From: Cerrena zonata
Lineage: Eukaryota > Basidiomycota > Agaricomycetes > Polyporales > Cerrenaceae
DNA: 64,000 bases
Assembly: GCA_038087015.1 (NCBI GenBank)
Contig: JASBNA010000011.1
Coordinates: 868,001 to 932,000 of the forward strand
Reading direction: 5' to 3'
The position numbers and the translations under genes are program-made. Positions 32,527 through 43,700 of the stretch are shown in pieces (positions within the stretch are counted from its first letter, which is position 1; every line of letters begins with the position of its first letter). The notes under the pieces are model-generated. The model saw nothing but the letters and a program-made list of their open reading frames with translations, searched no databases and was not told where the DNA came from.

Positions 32527-35334
32527 ATGTCAATCGAAGAAGACACTGGCACTATCATTTCTAGTCCCAGTTCTAGTCAGATTTCCATTGTTACCACACT
32601 TCCATCATCACCATCGAATTCTCCATCTGGCTCTTTAGTCAGTCTCCCATCCAATTCCACCAATCACATCATCCAATCCAATCAACTCAATCAATCACCT
32701 ACAAGCACCAACATGCCGGCACTCACCGGCGTTGTGAATCTTCCAATTCCTGGGACCAAAGGGGCTCCTAAGAAATTCAAAGGGAAGTATTCAGAAATCC
32801 AGAAGTTTATTTCTCATTATGAGAAAGTTTGCACTCAGCGGAGTGTCACCGATCCTAAGGAAAAGGTAGAAAACATAACTCAGTATTGTTCAAGGAACGT
32901 ACGAGAGTTTATGGAAGGCCTACCTAGCTATTCAAGTGGAGAATGGCTCAAGTTTACTCAAGATCTGCTTGAATACTTTGATGCAGAACGTGACGATAAG
33001 AGATATCGTTGCAATGATTTAGAAGCATTCTGTCTCAAAGCTCGCAAAGACAAAACCCGTATGCGAATGTCTCGATGGAAGGATTATAGTCGAGAGTTTA
33101 TCCGTATAGCCGGTTGGTTAGTCACCCACAAGAAGATATCAGCAAACGAGCAGGCTCTTTACTTTTGGAAAGGAATCCCAAAATCCTTTAGAGCTCAACT
33201 TGAGTCTCGTCTGTTGGCTATAGACCCATCTCATGATCTTGAAACTCCATTTGAGATCAATGATATCCACAAGTTAGCCAAATCTATGCTTCAACGTAAT
33301 CGTTTTGATCACGATCGACTTCCCTCAGACGGGGAAGATTCCAGTACATCAAGTGATGAAGCCTCCGAATCCGATTCCAACTCGGAATCTTCTGAATCAG
33401 AAGAAGAAACCACTACTCGCAAATCCAAGGATAAGAAGAAGAAGTCCAAGAAGCGCAAGACTGCTATTCGAAAGAAGGATCCGGTCCCAGTTAATGAAAC
33501 CGAAGTCAAGAGGACCTCATACAAGTTGAATCAAGATGAGGAAATGGAGAACCTTATTGCTCAGATGGGTAGAATGTCATTGACAGATCCATCTTATGCC
33601 ATTCTTTACTATCGGGCTTTCCGTCTCAATCCCGTTGTGGCCGATATTATGACCCGACCAGTGGATAGACCAAGAGGAAATCGTCCAGGAATGTCCAATG
33701 ACTTTATTGCTAATAGACCAAACAACAACCCACCAGCAAGACCCCCTCCACCAGGCGGAAATGCCTTTCGAACCTTTCAACAAGAAGAAAGAAAGTGTTA
33801 TGGTTGTGGAGGCAGTGGACATGGAATGTTTTCATGCCCAGAAATGAATGATCTACTTCGTAGTGGTTCAGTCATCAGAGACCAAGCAGGAAGATACACC
33901 TTACCTGATGGTGCAATTATTCGCCGACAATCACCTGAAGAGACTCTAGCAGCAGCGGCTAGGCGTTTGAAGCCAGCTCAAGCTAATTATGTCTCCGTAC
34001 ATCAAGCTGTCATCAAGGAAAAATTCTTAGATAATGGTGAAGAAGATTATGAGGATTTTTATGACGATGACTTTACCTATTTAGCAACCAGGAATTCTAA
34101 GCAAACTCAAGAAGCTCGCAGGGGATTTCAAGGTGTATTTCCCCCAGCCCGTACCAAGCATGCAGATGAGCATCCTCGAAGACATATTGTCAAACAAGAC
34201 ACTCACGTAGAATTGCCTCCCACAGGCAAAGTTACTAAGAACCCAGTTCCAGTAGATGTCAACCCGCCCGCCTTCGATCCTGAAGATGTGAACATGTTTG
34301 TTGATGATCCCCCTAAGGCAGCAGCAGTCAATAAGCCAGATATCATTTCTAAGTCCCCAGCTGATATTCAAGCAATTCTCAAGAAAATTCCCCGTCAATC
34401 AGAAATTCAAGCACAAGTTGACCGAATGAATGTCTTAGGACGAATTTTGAGTCAACCCGTCACTCTTGCAGTAGGAGAAATATTTGGTATTTCTAAAGAA
34501 ATGACCCATCACCTACAAGATGTCTTGAAACCAAAGCCTACAGTCAAAGCTAATCTAGCTACAGAGCTACTAAAACCTGTCGAAATACCTCCTATGGTTG
34601 CTACGTCTTTTACGTCAAAAACCCGAGGAACATTAATCAAGCTACGAATGGAGTGCGATGGAAATCCCGTATCAGCCATAATTGATACTGGATCACAATT
34701 GAATATTGCTCACAAACGAATTTGGAAGTCCACACTGTCACGACCCGTCGATATGCACCACTCAGTAAACATGAGTGATGCTAGCGGGGGAGAAAGTGTC
34801 CTCAAAGGACTTGTATCAAATGTTCCCTTGACATGCGGAAGTGTTACCACACACGCCAACCTATATGTTGGAGATCGAGTTCCCTTCGACTTATTACTGG
34901 GACGTCCCTGGCAACGAGGGAATTTTGTATCGATCGACGAACGCAGTGATGGGACTTATTTGTTATTCAAAGATCAAAACTTAGATGTGAGACATGAATT
35001 GTTGGTCACTCCTGAAGAGAATCCGCCGAGTAATGAAGAATCTGAATTTATTGACCGAACCCGGAATGCACGACCTTTCGTAAACGTCATCACCGCAGCA
35101 AGTCAACGAGCACAACGACTAGAACATAAGAAAGGGAAAGTCAGCATCCGCAAGAAAACAATGTTGAGGACCAAGTTTACCGAGAAAGTCACTCACCGAC
35201 ATGTCAAAGATGAAAAGAAGTCAGAATGTGATCATTGTCCCCGAGAAGGACACGATCCCTCAAGATGTAGGTCGCAGCATCAACGAAAGGGACATGAAGA
35301 TGTCAAAATCACAGATCGAAGCAGCCGACGTTGA
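32527..35334 (+). CDS. Gag-protease polyprotein of the Gypsy element
   Basis: Residues 1-80 are Ser/Asn-rich. About 80-260 is a capsid-like helical region (KKFKGKYSEIQKFISHYEKV, WLKFTQDLLEYFDAERDDKR, LYFWKGIPKSFRAQLESRLL). About 265-320 is acidic then Lys-rich. A zinc knuckle CYGCGGSGHGMFSC (CX2CX4HX4C) starts at residue 424. An aspartic protease has its active site at about residue 720 (AIIDTGSQLNIAH) and a flap/core LLLGRPWQRGNFVSID. A second CX2CX4HX4C knuckle, CDHCPREGHDPSRC, starts at about residue 901, close to the C-terminus. It ends at TGA 35332-35334, after which the same frame stays open for 1173 codons. Gag packages the RNA and the protease matures the particle. ATG 32527 is the first in frame, 49 nt after the LTR. 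Confidence 0.93.
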   Translation: MSIEEDTGTIISSPSSSQISIVTTLPSSPSNSPSGSLVSLPSNSTNHIIQSNQLNQSPTSTNMPALTGVVNLPIPGTKGAPKKFKGKYSEIQKFISHYEKVCTQRSVTDPKEKVENITQYCSRNVREFMEGLPSYSSGEWLKFTQDLLEYFDAERDDKRYRCNDLEAFCLKARKDKTRMRMSRWKDYSREFIRIAGWLVTHKKISANEQALYFWKGIPKSFRAQLESRLLAIDPSHDLETPFEINDIHKLAKSMLQRNRFDHDRLPSDGEDSSTSSDEASESDSNSESSESEEETTTRKSKDKKKKSKKRKTAIRKKDPVPVNETEVKRTSYKLNQDEEMENLIAQMGRMSLTDPSYAILYYRAFRLNPVVADIMTRPVDRPRGNRPGMSNDFIANRPNNNPPARPPPPGGNAFRTFQQEERKCYGCGGSGHGMFSCPEMNDLLRSGSVIRDQAGRYTLPDGAIIRRQSPEETLAAAARRLKPAQANYVSVHQAVIKEKFLDNGEEDYEDFYDDDFTYLATRNSKQTQEARRGFQGVFPPARTKHADEHPRRHIVKQDTHVELPPTGKVTKNPVPVDVNPPAFDPEDVNMFVDDPPKAAAVNKPDIISKSPADIQAILKKIPRQSEIQAQVDRMNVLGRILSQPVTLAVGEIFGISKEMTHHLQDVLKPKPTVKANLATELLKPVEIPPMVATSFTSKTRGTLIKLRMECDGNPVSAIIDTGSQLNIAHKRIWKSTLSRPVDMHHSVNMSDASGGESVLKGLVSNVPLTCGSVTTHANLYVGDRVPFDLLLGRPWQRGNFVSIDERSDGTYLLFKDQNLDVRHELLVTPEENPPSNEESEFIDRTRNARPFVNVITAASQRAQRLEHKKGKVSIRKKTMLRTKFTEKVTHRHVKDEKKSECDHCPREGHDPSRCRSQHQRKGHEDVKITDRSSRR

Positions 35335-38300
35335 GAAGTTAGCATCGAAACAGCCCAACAGAAAGAAGGGAAGGGCTCGCCAAAACAATCTCTCCTTGAA
35401 CGACTCACACAACCATGTACAACCTGCGGTCAGCTTCAACCACCCTCTCACTCTCCTCCCATCGAATCCGACGAGCTCGATCCGGCAGCATCAACCACAT
35501 CAAGCGATGAAGAAGCCGTCAGCAAACAGATAACTCTGACCTCCGAGGATGAGAACGTACCCACAAGCCACCAAGAAACCAAGCCCCAGCCGGCCACTCG
35601 AATTCGAGGTGGCTGCAGCGGAAGTGACGACGGCGGGAACTGGGAGCTCTGCGAAAAGTTCGAAAGGGAGCTAGAACGAGATAGATTAGCAAAAGAAAGA
35701 GAGAGGGATTTGCGCCGGGATGCCCGAGTACGGTACCAAGCTATACGAGCGGCTCGAAAGAGGTGGATGGAAGCGAAGAAGAGGGGGGGGAAAGAGGAAG
35801 AGGTTCCCCAGCCCTCGGAGACCCTGAGTGTTATAGGGGCAAATGAGCCGTCAGGAGAACAAACAGACGAAGATAACGACTTACCGAACACAGTATGGGA
35901 GGAAGAGCCAATCACAGGCAACCTCAACCAACTCCAAGTCCAGAACCGCCGGCGATCAGATCTACCTCGAGCAACTAAAACCCAAATAAGCTTTATAGGT
36001 GGGAATAAAAATGAAAACCACGCGATCATTGACAGGCAACGTGCGTCGGTCATTAACGTTCCCGAACATACTTCCTCCGTGCGGAGCCCCACCAATTCCA
36101 AATCGGGATGCGGAGAATCCCAATTTGGAACAGGTACGATGGCGTTGAATAAAGTGCCATTAGAAATACCAGGAGATTCAGAAAATAGTTTTCCGAGTCG
36201 AGATAACGACTCATGTGCCTCTTGCATAGTCATCCTAAATAAGAATGAGCACGAGGACCGACGAACGGAAAATATAGTCATTCCTATCACCCACAATCCC
36301 CCTAGTTCCAAAAGGGGACGAATAACGACAGAGTTGACCAATGAAAACTCCCAGATAATCAAGAAGGCCAAGACAGAGTCTTCAGCCGGTAGAGATAGGC
36401 AGGATGTTAGGCCGCACAGAGTGAAAGTAAGAGAAGGAATCGCCGCGCTCTTCGATGCTCGGCGAACGTACGTGCCCACTAGCCTAGGATTCACACTCGA
36501 AGATAAGCCCCTAACAGATACAGTCAAGACTTATAATTTAAGAGTAAAGGACTCACCAACGTTAGAATTCCCCAGTTCCGACAGAGGAAATCTGACCCAT
36601 CCCCACTCGGCATCGTCTCTTACCAACGTGGCTATGGACGACTCCCTTTCAGTATCTTCACGACAACAGCTTACCTTCGAGGACACCGAGTTCTATGCTA
36701 ACTTCTCGGCCGACTATGACCACCTAGTCGAATGCATCGGCAAGAGTGTTCCCTTGGGCCCTGGAGGTCTCGAAAGTCTTCGCTCTTTCATTCAAACACT
36801 TAGCGTCGAACCTTCAACTACATACAGCGTGAGCGGTCGTGCTCACCTACTTCAACCTCCCGACGACGCCCAGCATCTGGTAGCTATGATCGCCCCCGAC
36901 TCCACTATGGTCCGTCGACATGAGGGAAGTAATGAGGAGGTAAACGTGTCCCGTGGTCTGGCCCTCATCACGTTCATTCGAGACTCCTTTATCGAGAAAT
37001 GGGATGGCGTTCGAATCTCAGAGCAAGCAAACACGAAGAACAGCCCAGAGTCCTCCGAACAAGCCAATACCGAAATTCGAGATCGGGAGCGGACTGTGAG
37101 CTCATCCTTTCTTCTACAGTTGCCAAATCGGGATGCTGAGCATGCCGGCGGTGATCAACAGGCAGTTGAAGTATTATTGGCGCTTGCTCACGCACAGGTT
37201 AACTCTACTATCGACCGACCCTCTCGTTCCCCTTCTCTCGCTTCGGCAAGAGAAGGGGAACCTGCAACCGCTCCCTTATCTTCTCCCCGGCTACCTTTAC
37301 TTGCGCCAAGACCCTTTTTACCTAGTCAGTCCTCTGCTCTTCGTCATGCGGCCACACTTGAAGATATCCGCAAAGACCACAACAGCTCCACGGTTAGAGC
37401 TAGTCCTGTGGTTCGAGTCGCTTCACCCTGCGGTCCTGGGCCTTATGAAAAGCTCATCTGGGTAACGCATGATGGCGAGGTATCAGTAACCCAGACCCCG
37501 TCACCTCCCCCTACGGCCTCTAGCCCGATCGCCTCGGTCTCCACTTCGGCCCATGTCTACCACATAGCTGAAGCACCACCCAACCTGGAAACCACCATAG
37601 ACCCTCGTCAGCTTCATCCTGGATTTCAAACCTTCAAGAAACAAGCAATATCGCCTTCTACACGACGTCCGACACCGTATCCAACATCAACGCAACGTCG
37701 GGAACATGCTCTGGGAGGGAATGGGACCAGCCTGCGGGCTATGGAGGTTCAGGGTATGCACGATTTAGCACATCTCTTTACTACCCGACTGAAGCTTGTA
37801 ACCTCAGCGTACTCTCCCGCCTCCCCTACTCAGACATCATACTCTCTCGGATCACTCGACACACTCATATCTGAAGATACCGAACGAGAGGAAAGTGAGT
37901 TCAGCGAGGACTCCTTTGCTCCCATTCTCGGCGCATTTCCACCCGTTCCCAGCAACTCTCCTACTGAGGTATGGCTATCCCCCAACCCGGTGTATCAGTT
38001 CACCCTAGCTGACATGCTTCGGTTTCAGCAGGATGCTCAAACCGGCATCATGCCTCCACGGTTCAACGACGAGGACTCTCGCCTTCGCGCCTCCACTCTA
38101 GCGAACGCTTCAGAAGCCTTGCCTCAGGCCTATATGGACAATTTAGGAGATAGCCTCTTGCTAGGGTATCCCTCAACATCATCGATTCCGCCAACTCCAC
38201 CTTCCTTGCCTATGGGAACTTTCCATCGACATGATACGTCGCCGGTCCCATCCACGATTAGCTCGTGGATGGATGACATCGATCCATACGACGAACCGAT

Positions 38301-38856
38301 GCGGATCGATAATTCCTATGCTGCCCAGTTCAACCCTATGATAATCCATCGACGTTTCAAAGACCACATAGCCTATGACCCCGAAGTTGATAAGGATCCC
38401 CTCCTCAACTGTCGACAGATCGCAGCAAAGTCTCTCAAGACGGCCGAAGACCATGTCCGGCTGTATCAGAGACGCGACTGGGTCCAACGAGAAGTACTCA
38501 ACCGTCCTCTTGTCTCTGATCCTCATGGGATGAACGCGTATATTGATGCTTTCGTCGTCCCTAACAACGACGACCCAAATGGCAACCCCTTCCTGTGGGG
38601 AGTCGAACGGTGCCACGCTCACCAATGTGTGCGTTGGCTTAATGGTCTCCCGACTCCTTCGCCTTACGACCTCATCATTCGGGACGACCTCATTTCCCTC
38701 CTCACTTATCGACTCGACGACCCTGGTGCAATCGAGTACGTCAACGCTCGACGCAATCGCGGCGACTTCGGACCTCCAGGAGGCTGGGCCCCCTTGCAGA
38801 CTCGAATCGACCTCGAACTCGCCGACTACCACGGCGGATTCCTCCGTCTACGATAG
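35335..38856 (+). CDS. Extra ORF of the Gypsy element, in frame with gag after one UGA; function unknown
   Basis: The 1173 codons run open from the codon after the gag TGA to the stop at 38854-38856, in the same frame. The first ATG of this frame is at 35767, so the initial 144 codons are open without a start; this favours stop-codon read-through over independent initiation. The beginning has CTTCGQLQPPSH, an acidic Ser-rich stretch and a strongly helical charged segment (CEKFERELERDRLAKERER, then RVRYQAIRAARKRWMEAKKR). The middle is Ser/Pro-rich and low in order. The last 200 residues look folded (AYDPEVDKDPLLNCRQIAAK, HAHQCVRWLNGLPTPSPYDL, GDFGPPGGWAPLQTRIDLEL). I recognise no domain; it resembles neither envelope nor known pol parts and shows no membrane segment. 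Confidence 0.8.
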   Translation, partial: EVSIETAQQKEGKGSPKQSLLERLTQPCTTCGQLQPPSHSPPIESDELDPAASTTSSDEEAVSKQITLTSEDENVPTSHQETKPQPATRIRGGCSGSDDGGNWELCEKFERELERDRLAKERERDLRRDARVRYQAIRAARKRWMEAKKRGGKEEEVPQPSETLSVIGANEPSGEQTDEDNDLPNTVWEEEPITGNLNQLQVQNRRRSDLPRATKTQISFIGGNKNENHAIIDRQRASVINVPEHTSSVRSPTNSKSGCGESQFGTGTMALNKVPLEIPGDSENSFPSRDNDSCASCIVILNKNEHEDRRTENIVIPITHNPPSSKRGRITTELTNENSQIIKKAKTESSAGRDRQDVRPHRVKVREGIAALFDARRTYVPTSLGFTLEDKPLTDTVKTYNLRVKDSPTLEFPSSDRGNLTHPHSASSLTNVAMDDSLSVSSRQQLTFEDTEFYANFSADYDHLVECIGKSVPLGPGGLESLRSFIQTLSVEPSTTYSVSGRAHLLQPPDDAQHLVAMIAPDSTMVRRHEGSNEEVNVSRGLALITFIRDSFIEKWDGVRISEQANTKNSPESSEQANTEIRDRERTVSSSFLLQLPNRDAEHAGGDQQAVEVLLALAHAQVNSTIDRPSRSPSLASAREGEPATAPLSSPRLPLLAPRPFLPSQSSALRHAATLEDIRKDHNSSTVRASPVVRVASPCGPGPYEKLIWVTHDGEVSVTQTPSPPPTASSPIASVSTSAHVYHIAEAPPNLETTIDPRQLHPGFQTFKKQAISPSTRRPTPYPTSTQRREHALGGNGTSLRAMEVQGMHDLAHLFTTRLKLVTSAYSPASPTQTSYSLGSLDTLISEDTEREESEFSEDSFAPILGAFPPVPSNSPTEVWLSPNPVYQFTLADMLRFQQDAQTGIMPPRFNDEDSRLRASTLANASEALPQAYMDNLGDSLLLGYPSTSSIPPTPPSLPMGTFHRHDTSPVPSTISSWMDDIDPYDEPMRIDNSYAAQFNPMIIHRRFKDHIAYDPEVDKDPLLNCRQIAAKSLKTAEDHVRLYQRRDWVQREVLNRPLVSDPHGMNAYIDAFVVPNNDDPNGNPFLWGVERCHAHQCVRWLNGLPTPSPYDLIIRDDLISLLTYRLDDPGAIEYVNARRNRGDFGPPGGWAPLQTRIDLELADYHGGFLRLR

Positions 38857-39921
38857 AGGCGACTTCTACAAGAGAAGTCCCCTCTCGAAGTCAGAACGCA
38901 GCGCGTTCCTTCTTCCGGTTCCGTTTCATTTTTCTATTTTCTTCTTTTTCTTTTCGATTTCGATTTCTATTCCCATTTCTCAATGTTTCCCTTCCTACCC
39001 CCGGACGTTCCACTCCTCGGACATTATCTGCTAGCGGACGAGTGACACGGGAGGCTTCGGTAGCATCGTGTTGCACCGAGCTTGTACGATCACACTTTTA
39101 TTTTACGAAAACTTATATTACGGCTTGATTTTCTTTTCTTTTAACTTTTCTTATCCTCGTTTCGACTCGCGACTCACTTTAACTTACAAAACCCATGCAT
39201 AGTACTCTATGGACCGACTCTATTGCTATTTTCCTATCTTACTCGCCTCTAAACTGCTACCCTATCGATCTTTTCTAACTCTATCTTACAAAACCCCAAA
39301 TATATTGTCTTTTCTTACTCTCCATATACCTCTAAGACGGCGCGAGCCTATGAGATTATAAGTTGAGACTTAGAAAGACAAAACAAAAACATAACATAAC
39401 CCAAAACATACGAATTTCCTTATCGGGTGTCGCGGCCTTAGATAATATTTTCGATTATTTTCCTCTTTCCTTTTATGGTTTTACGATGTTTCGACTTTGA
39501 CTCGATGTTCCGTTTTGACCTTGACTTGGTTTCTTTTGTTGTTTCAACATCTTTTATGTTTCGACTTATGTTCTTTTCTTTCCTCCATATGTTCCAAGCT
39601 CCCTTTCCACTCTCACCTCTTACCTTTTCCCAGTTCTCTTCTAGGTACATGAGGTTTCGTCTTTTCGTACCTACGATTGTACTTAGTACAGACTCGGAAT
39701 ACATGGGCGAATCGGAATGCCCCCGTTTACCTTAGGGTCCCCTGTGTGTGACCTACCTTTTCAACTCAACAAAACTCAACACACTTCGGACATTCAGCGG
39801 CGTGTCCACGTTCAAGCCTAGCCGCTACCTTTACGAACTTTTACGACCTCACGACTTCTTACCAGAAGTCAACGACATCTTACGACAACTTACGACCTTT
39901 AACAAACTCTCACAAACTCTT

Positions 39922-40050
39922 ACGACCTTTGACGATCCCTTACGACTTTAACGACCTTAACGACCTTTGACGATCCCTTACGACTTTAACGACCTTAACG
40001 ACCTTTGACGATCCCTTACGACTTTAACGACCTTAACGACCTTTGACGAT
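39922..40050 (+). repeat. 38-bp tandem repeat, about 3.4 copies
   Basis: Unit starts ACGACCTTTGACGATCCCTT and recurs exactly at 39922, 39960, 39998 and (partial) 40036. Seen directly. Confidence 0.92.
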
Positions 40051-40141
40051 TACCTATCCTGACTTACGATTAGTTGGACTTCAGTACACCTCTTGAGTAA
40101 GGTGTACCCCGTCCTTTCAACTCAGCCTTGCTGAAACTTGT

Positions 40142-40452
40142 GGAACCTGGATTAAAAGCCACAAGCGACTCCCACCACACTTGCGGAAACTGGATTAAAA
40201 GCCTCAAGTGATTCTCATAACTTTCGTGGAAACTGGATTACAAGCCCCGATTGTTCTTTACGATATTACAACATTCTATTGCGACTGTGATTCCCATAGT
40301 TGGATCCTTTCACGCACACCCCATACGATTATTCTCGACGACTTGGATCAGAGCTCCCAAGGACGGTCATTTACGATTACACAGATTCCAAGAAGGAATA
40401 CTGATATTACGATTACTTTTGGACCCTGCTTGAGGAACCTGGATTACAAGCC
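40142..40452 (+). repeat. Four dispersed copies of a 19-bp motif
   Basis: GGAA(C/A)CTGGATTA(A/C)AAGCC at 40142-40160, 40185-40203, 40228-40246 and 40434-40452; spacing 43, 43 and 206 bp. Confidence 0.85.
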
Positions 40453-40606
40453 CCAAGTACTTCCCACATTTTGAGCTGTCAAAGGACACCTCCATCAAGA
40501 ATTTATTTTGCTCCAAGAGAGAGCCACGAAGATTACGAATTGCCATACAAGCCAGTCGGTATTGACGAATACTTAGGAAGTCCTTCTGGAAAGGACAGTC
40601 GCTATC

Positions 40607-40622
40607 TCAAGTGACCCCCAGA
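40607..40622 (+). repeat. Internal copy of the 16-nt sequence next to the 3' LTR
   Basis: TCAAGTGACCCCCAGA here equals 44330-44345, which directly precedes the 3' LTR where the plus-strand primer site is expected. Confidence 0.85.
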
Positions 40623-40782
40623 CGTATATCACTCGGATATATAGCGCTGTATTGGCCCATCAAGTTTATTTTAGTACCACTCGGGTACCTACGACTTATC
40701 AACAAGTCTCAAGATCTGTTACGATTTACCAAGTTTTACTCACAATCACTTACAATTTGCACCTTACAAGAAGAGTGCCACT

Positions 40783-43700
40783 ATGAGTTTACGTCCTGCT
40801 GCTACAACTTTCATTCGGAAAGTTTCTAAGTGGAAGACTAAAGCCACAAGCTGGGTTCGAACCCATAAGCTGTCTGCTTTAGTATCAGAGGAGCCTTACA
40901 AGAAGCTTCCTGATCCCCCGGATATCCCACAACTTATTGAGGAAGATCCTAGTGATCCCTTAAGTTGCATTTATGCTCAGTTAGAACAAGACGATGAGTT
41001 TGTTTATGAAATGAGTGGAGAGGTATTCACTGCCTACAAACGTGTAGACCAGAAAGTAAAGCCTATCCCTGGAGTATTTCCTGAAGCAGCTCGAGTCATA
41101 CGACAATTCCCTGAAGACCCATTGGCTTCATTGCCAATGCTATCACCTCAACCTCCTGTTTTCCAACCGAATGGACGACTCACTACCGAACGATTAGATG
41201 AAATGAACATCAACCCCAAAGGATTCTTACTCCCAGAAGAGGAGAAGCTATTCAAGCACATCCTACAGCTCAATCAACACACACTTGTGTTTGAAGAAGA
41301 ACACCGAGGTTCTTTACGAGATGACTATTTCACTCCTTATATCATTCCCACAGTTCCACACATACCTTGGGCTTTCTCTAACATTCCTATACCACCTGGT
41401 ATCAAGTCACAAGTTGTTGAGATCCTCAAAAGCAAGGTAGACGTAGGCGTCTATGAGCCTAGTCAATCATCTTACCGTTCAAGATGGTTTTGTGTTTTGA
41501 AGAAGAACGGAAAGCTACGATTAGTCCATGATTTGCAACCACTGAATGGAGTCACCATTCGTGATGCTGGACTACCCCCCATCCTCGACTCCTTTGTAGA
41601 ACCATTTGCAGGACGTCAGTGTTATACTGCCTTTGATTTACATTGGGGATTTGATGCACGCAAGATCCACACCTCAAGCAGGGACATGACCGCATTCATG
41701 ACTCCCTTAGGTTTATTACGACTCACATCCCTTCCTATGGGATTCACTAATTCCCCTGCCGAATTCCAAGCATGTATGGCCTTTATCCTGAAAGATGAAA
41801 TGCCACACATTGCAGATATCTTTATCGACGACTTACCTATCAAAGGACCTCTCACTTGCTACCCTGATGAAAATGGAAACCCTGAAGTACTCAGAGATAA
41901 CCCAGGCATCCGCCGGTTTATCTGGGAACATGCCTTAGATGTTCATCGTATTATGCACCGCATAGGACATGCAGGTGGAACTTTCTCTCCCTCAAAAGCA
42001 CAGATTGCTAAGAGAGAAGTCATTATACTTGGACATAAATGTACACCTGAAGGCCGAATCCCTGACCCACTCACCATTGACAAAGTCAAGAACTGGCCTG
42101 CCCTAAAGACTCCTAAGAATGTTCGTGAATTTCTTGGACTCTGCGGTACAGCTCGTATTTGGATCAAGGACTATTCATCCAGAGCAAGACCCCTTACTGA
42201 ACTCATCCGTCAAGGTGCAACCTTTGATTGGGATGAGAGAAGACAAGCCGCCTTTGAAGATTTGAAGGAAGCTATCACCACTGCCCCTGTTTTATTACCT
42301 ATCGACTATGCCTCTGAAAGACCTATTGTCCTATCTGTTGATTCAAGTTACATCGCAGTTGGTTTCATCTTATCACAAAAAGATGAACAAGGACGAAAGA
42401 GACCTGCTCGATATGGTTCCATTCCCATGAATGAGAGAGAAGCTCGTTACTCTCAACCCAAGTTAGAACTCTATGGTCTTTTCCGAGCCCTTCGAGCTTT
42501 CCGATTATATCTTGTTGGTGTTAAGAAACTTGAAGTAGAAGTTGATGCCAAGTATATTCGTGGAATGCTCAAAGAACCTGACCTACAACCCAATGCCTCT
42601 ATCAATCGCTGGATTCAAGGAATCCTATTGTTTGACTTTGAATTGATACACGTACCCGCTGAACGACACCAAGGACCTGATGCACTATCCAGACGAGAGC
42701 TAGGAGAAGGAGAAGTCATAGAAGAAGAAGATGACTCCTGGCTCGATGAGATAGTTTTGTTCACAAGTGAACCCCACGAAGCGCTCGATGACTCACACAT
42801 TCCTTACAACCCTTTACAACTCATTCCTGTTTACCTGGCTTCCGAATCCCCTCAAGATGCAATTCTCCAAGCCATTAACCGATTCTTACTCACTGGACGA
42901 CTCCCTGCCCATCTCGATGCTCAAACTAGACGGCGATTCCTAGTACGATCCAACCGATTCTTTCTCAAAGATGGAAAGATGTTCCGAACCAACGGAATCA
43001 AACCCCCACTCAAGGCAATTCTCTCAAACACCACTCGACTCAGTATTCTGAAAGGTGCCCATGAACAGTTAGGACACCGAGGAGAACAAGCTGTTATGCA
43101 CACACTCAAAGAAAGATTCTATTGGCCTAATATGTGGAACGATGTCCACCACCACGTACGATCATGTCATGAATGTCAAGTCCGCAGCACTCGAAAGGTT
43201 GAAGTCCCTCTCACACCATCATTCCCAGCAACTATCTTTGTCAAATGCTATGTCGATATTATGTTCATGGACAAAGGCATGGGATTCAAGTACATTGTTG
43301 CAGCCAGAGATGACTTATCTCGGGCAGCTGAAGGACGAGCCCTACGAAACACCAAAGCTAAGACTCTTGCACAATTCTTTTGGGAAGAAATCATCTGCCG
43401 TTATGGTGCTGTTGGTGAAATTGTCACTGACAATGGCACTGAAGTACTGGAAGCTTTTGAAGAACTCGTACGCCGCTATGGAATCCCTCACATCAAGATC
43501 TCACCTTACAACTCGAAAGCCAATGGAGTTGTAGAACGAGGACATTTCACTATCCGAGAGAGCATTATGAAAGCTTGCAGAGAAAACCCTACCAAATGGC
43601 CTGAATATGTCCACTATGCATTCTTTGCTGACAAAGTTACTATCAGCCGATCTACTGGATTCTCCCCTTACTTCTTGTTATATGGTGTTGAACCAGCATT

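Larger units (their letters stand above)
38857..40782 (+). other. Non-coding, repeat-rich spacer between the extra ORF and pol of the Gypsy element
   Basis: About 1.9 kb, pyrimidine/AT-rich, dense in TTACGAC and AACGACC words. It includes a 38-bp tandem array (39922-40050) and four copies of a GGAAxCTGGATTAxAAGCC motif. A 16-nt copy of the sequence abutting the 3' LTR lies at 40607-40622, and a TATA-like ATATATAG at 40637-40644, about 140 nt before the pol ATG. No ORF is supportable. Confidence 0.75.

Noticed and set aside
35448..36527. 359-codon minus-strand ORF
   Set aside because: It is antisense to the extra ORF of the Gypsy element and Ser/Leu-rich by complementarity; no motif.
38179..38832. 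217-codon minus-strand ORF in the Gypsy element
   Set aside because: Antisense shadow of the folded C-terminal part of the extra ORF.
39922..40050. Possible CRISPR-like array
   Set aside because: The repeats are contiguous 38-bp tandem units without unique spacers, inside a eukaryotic retrotransposon.
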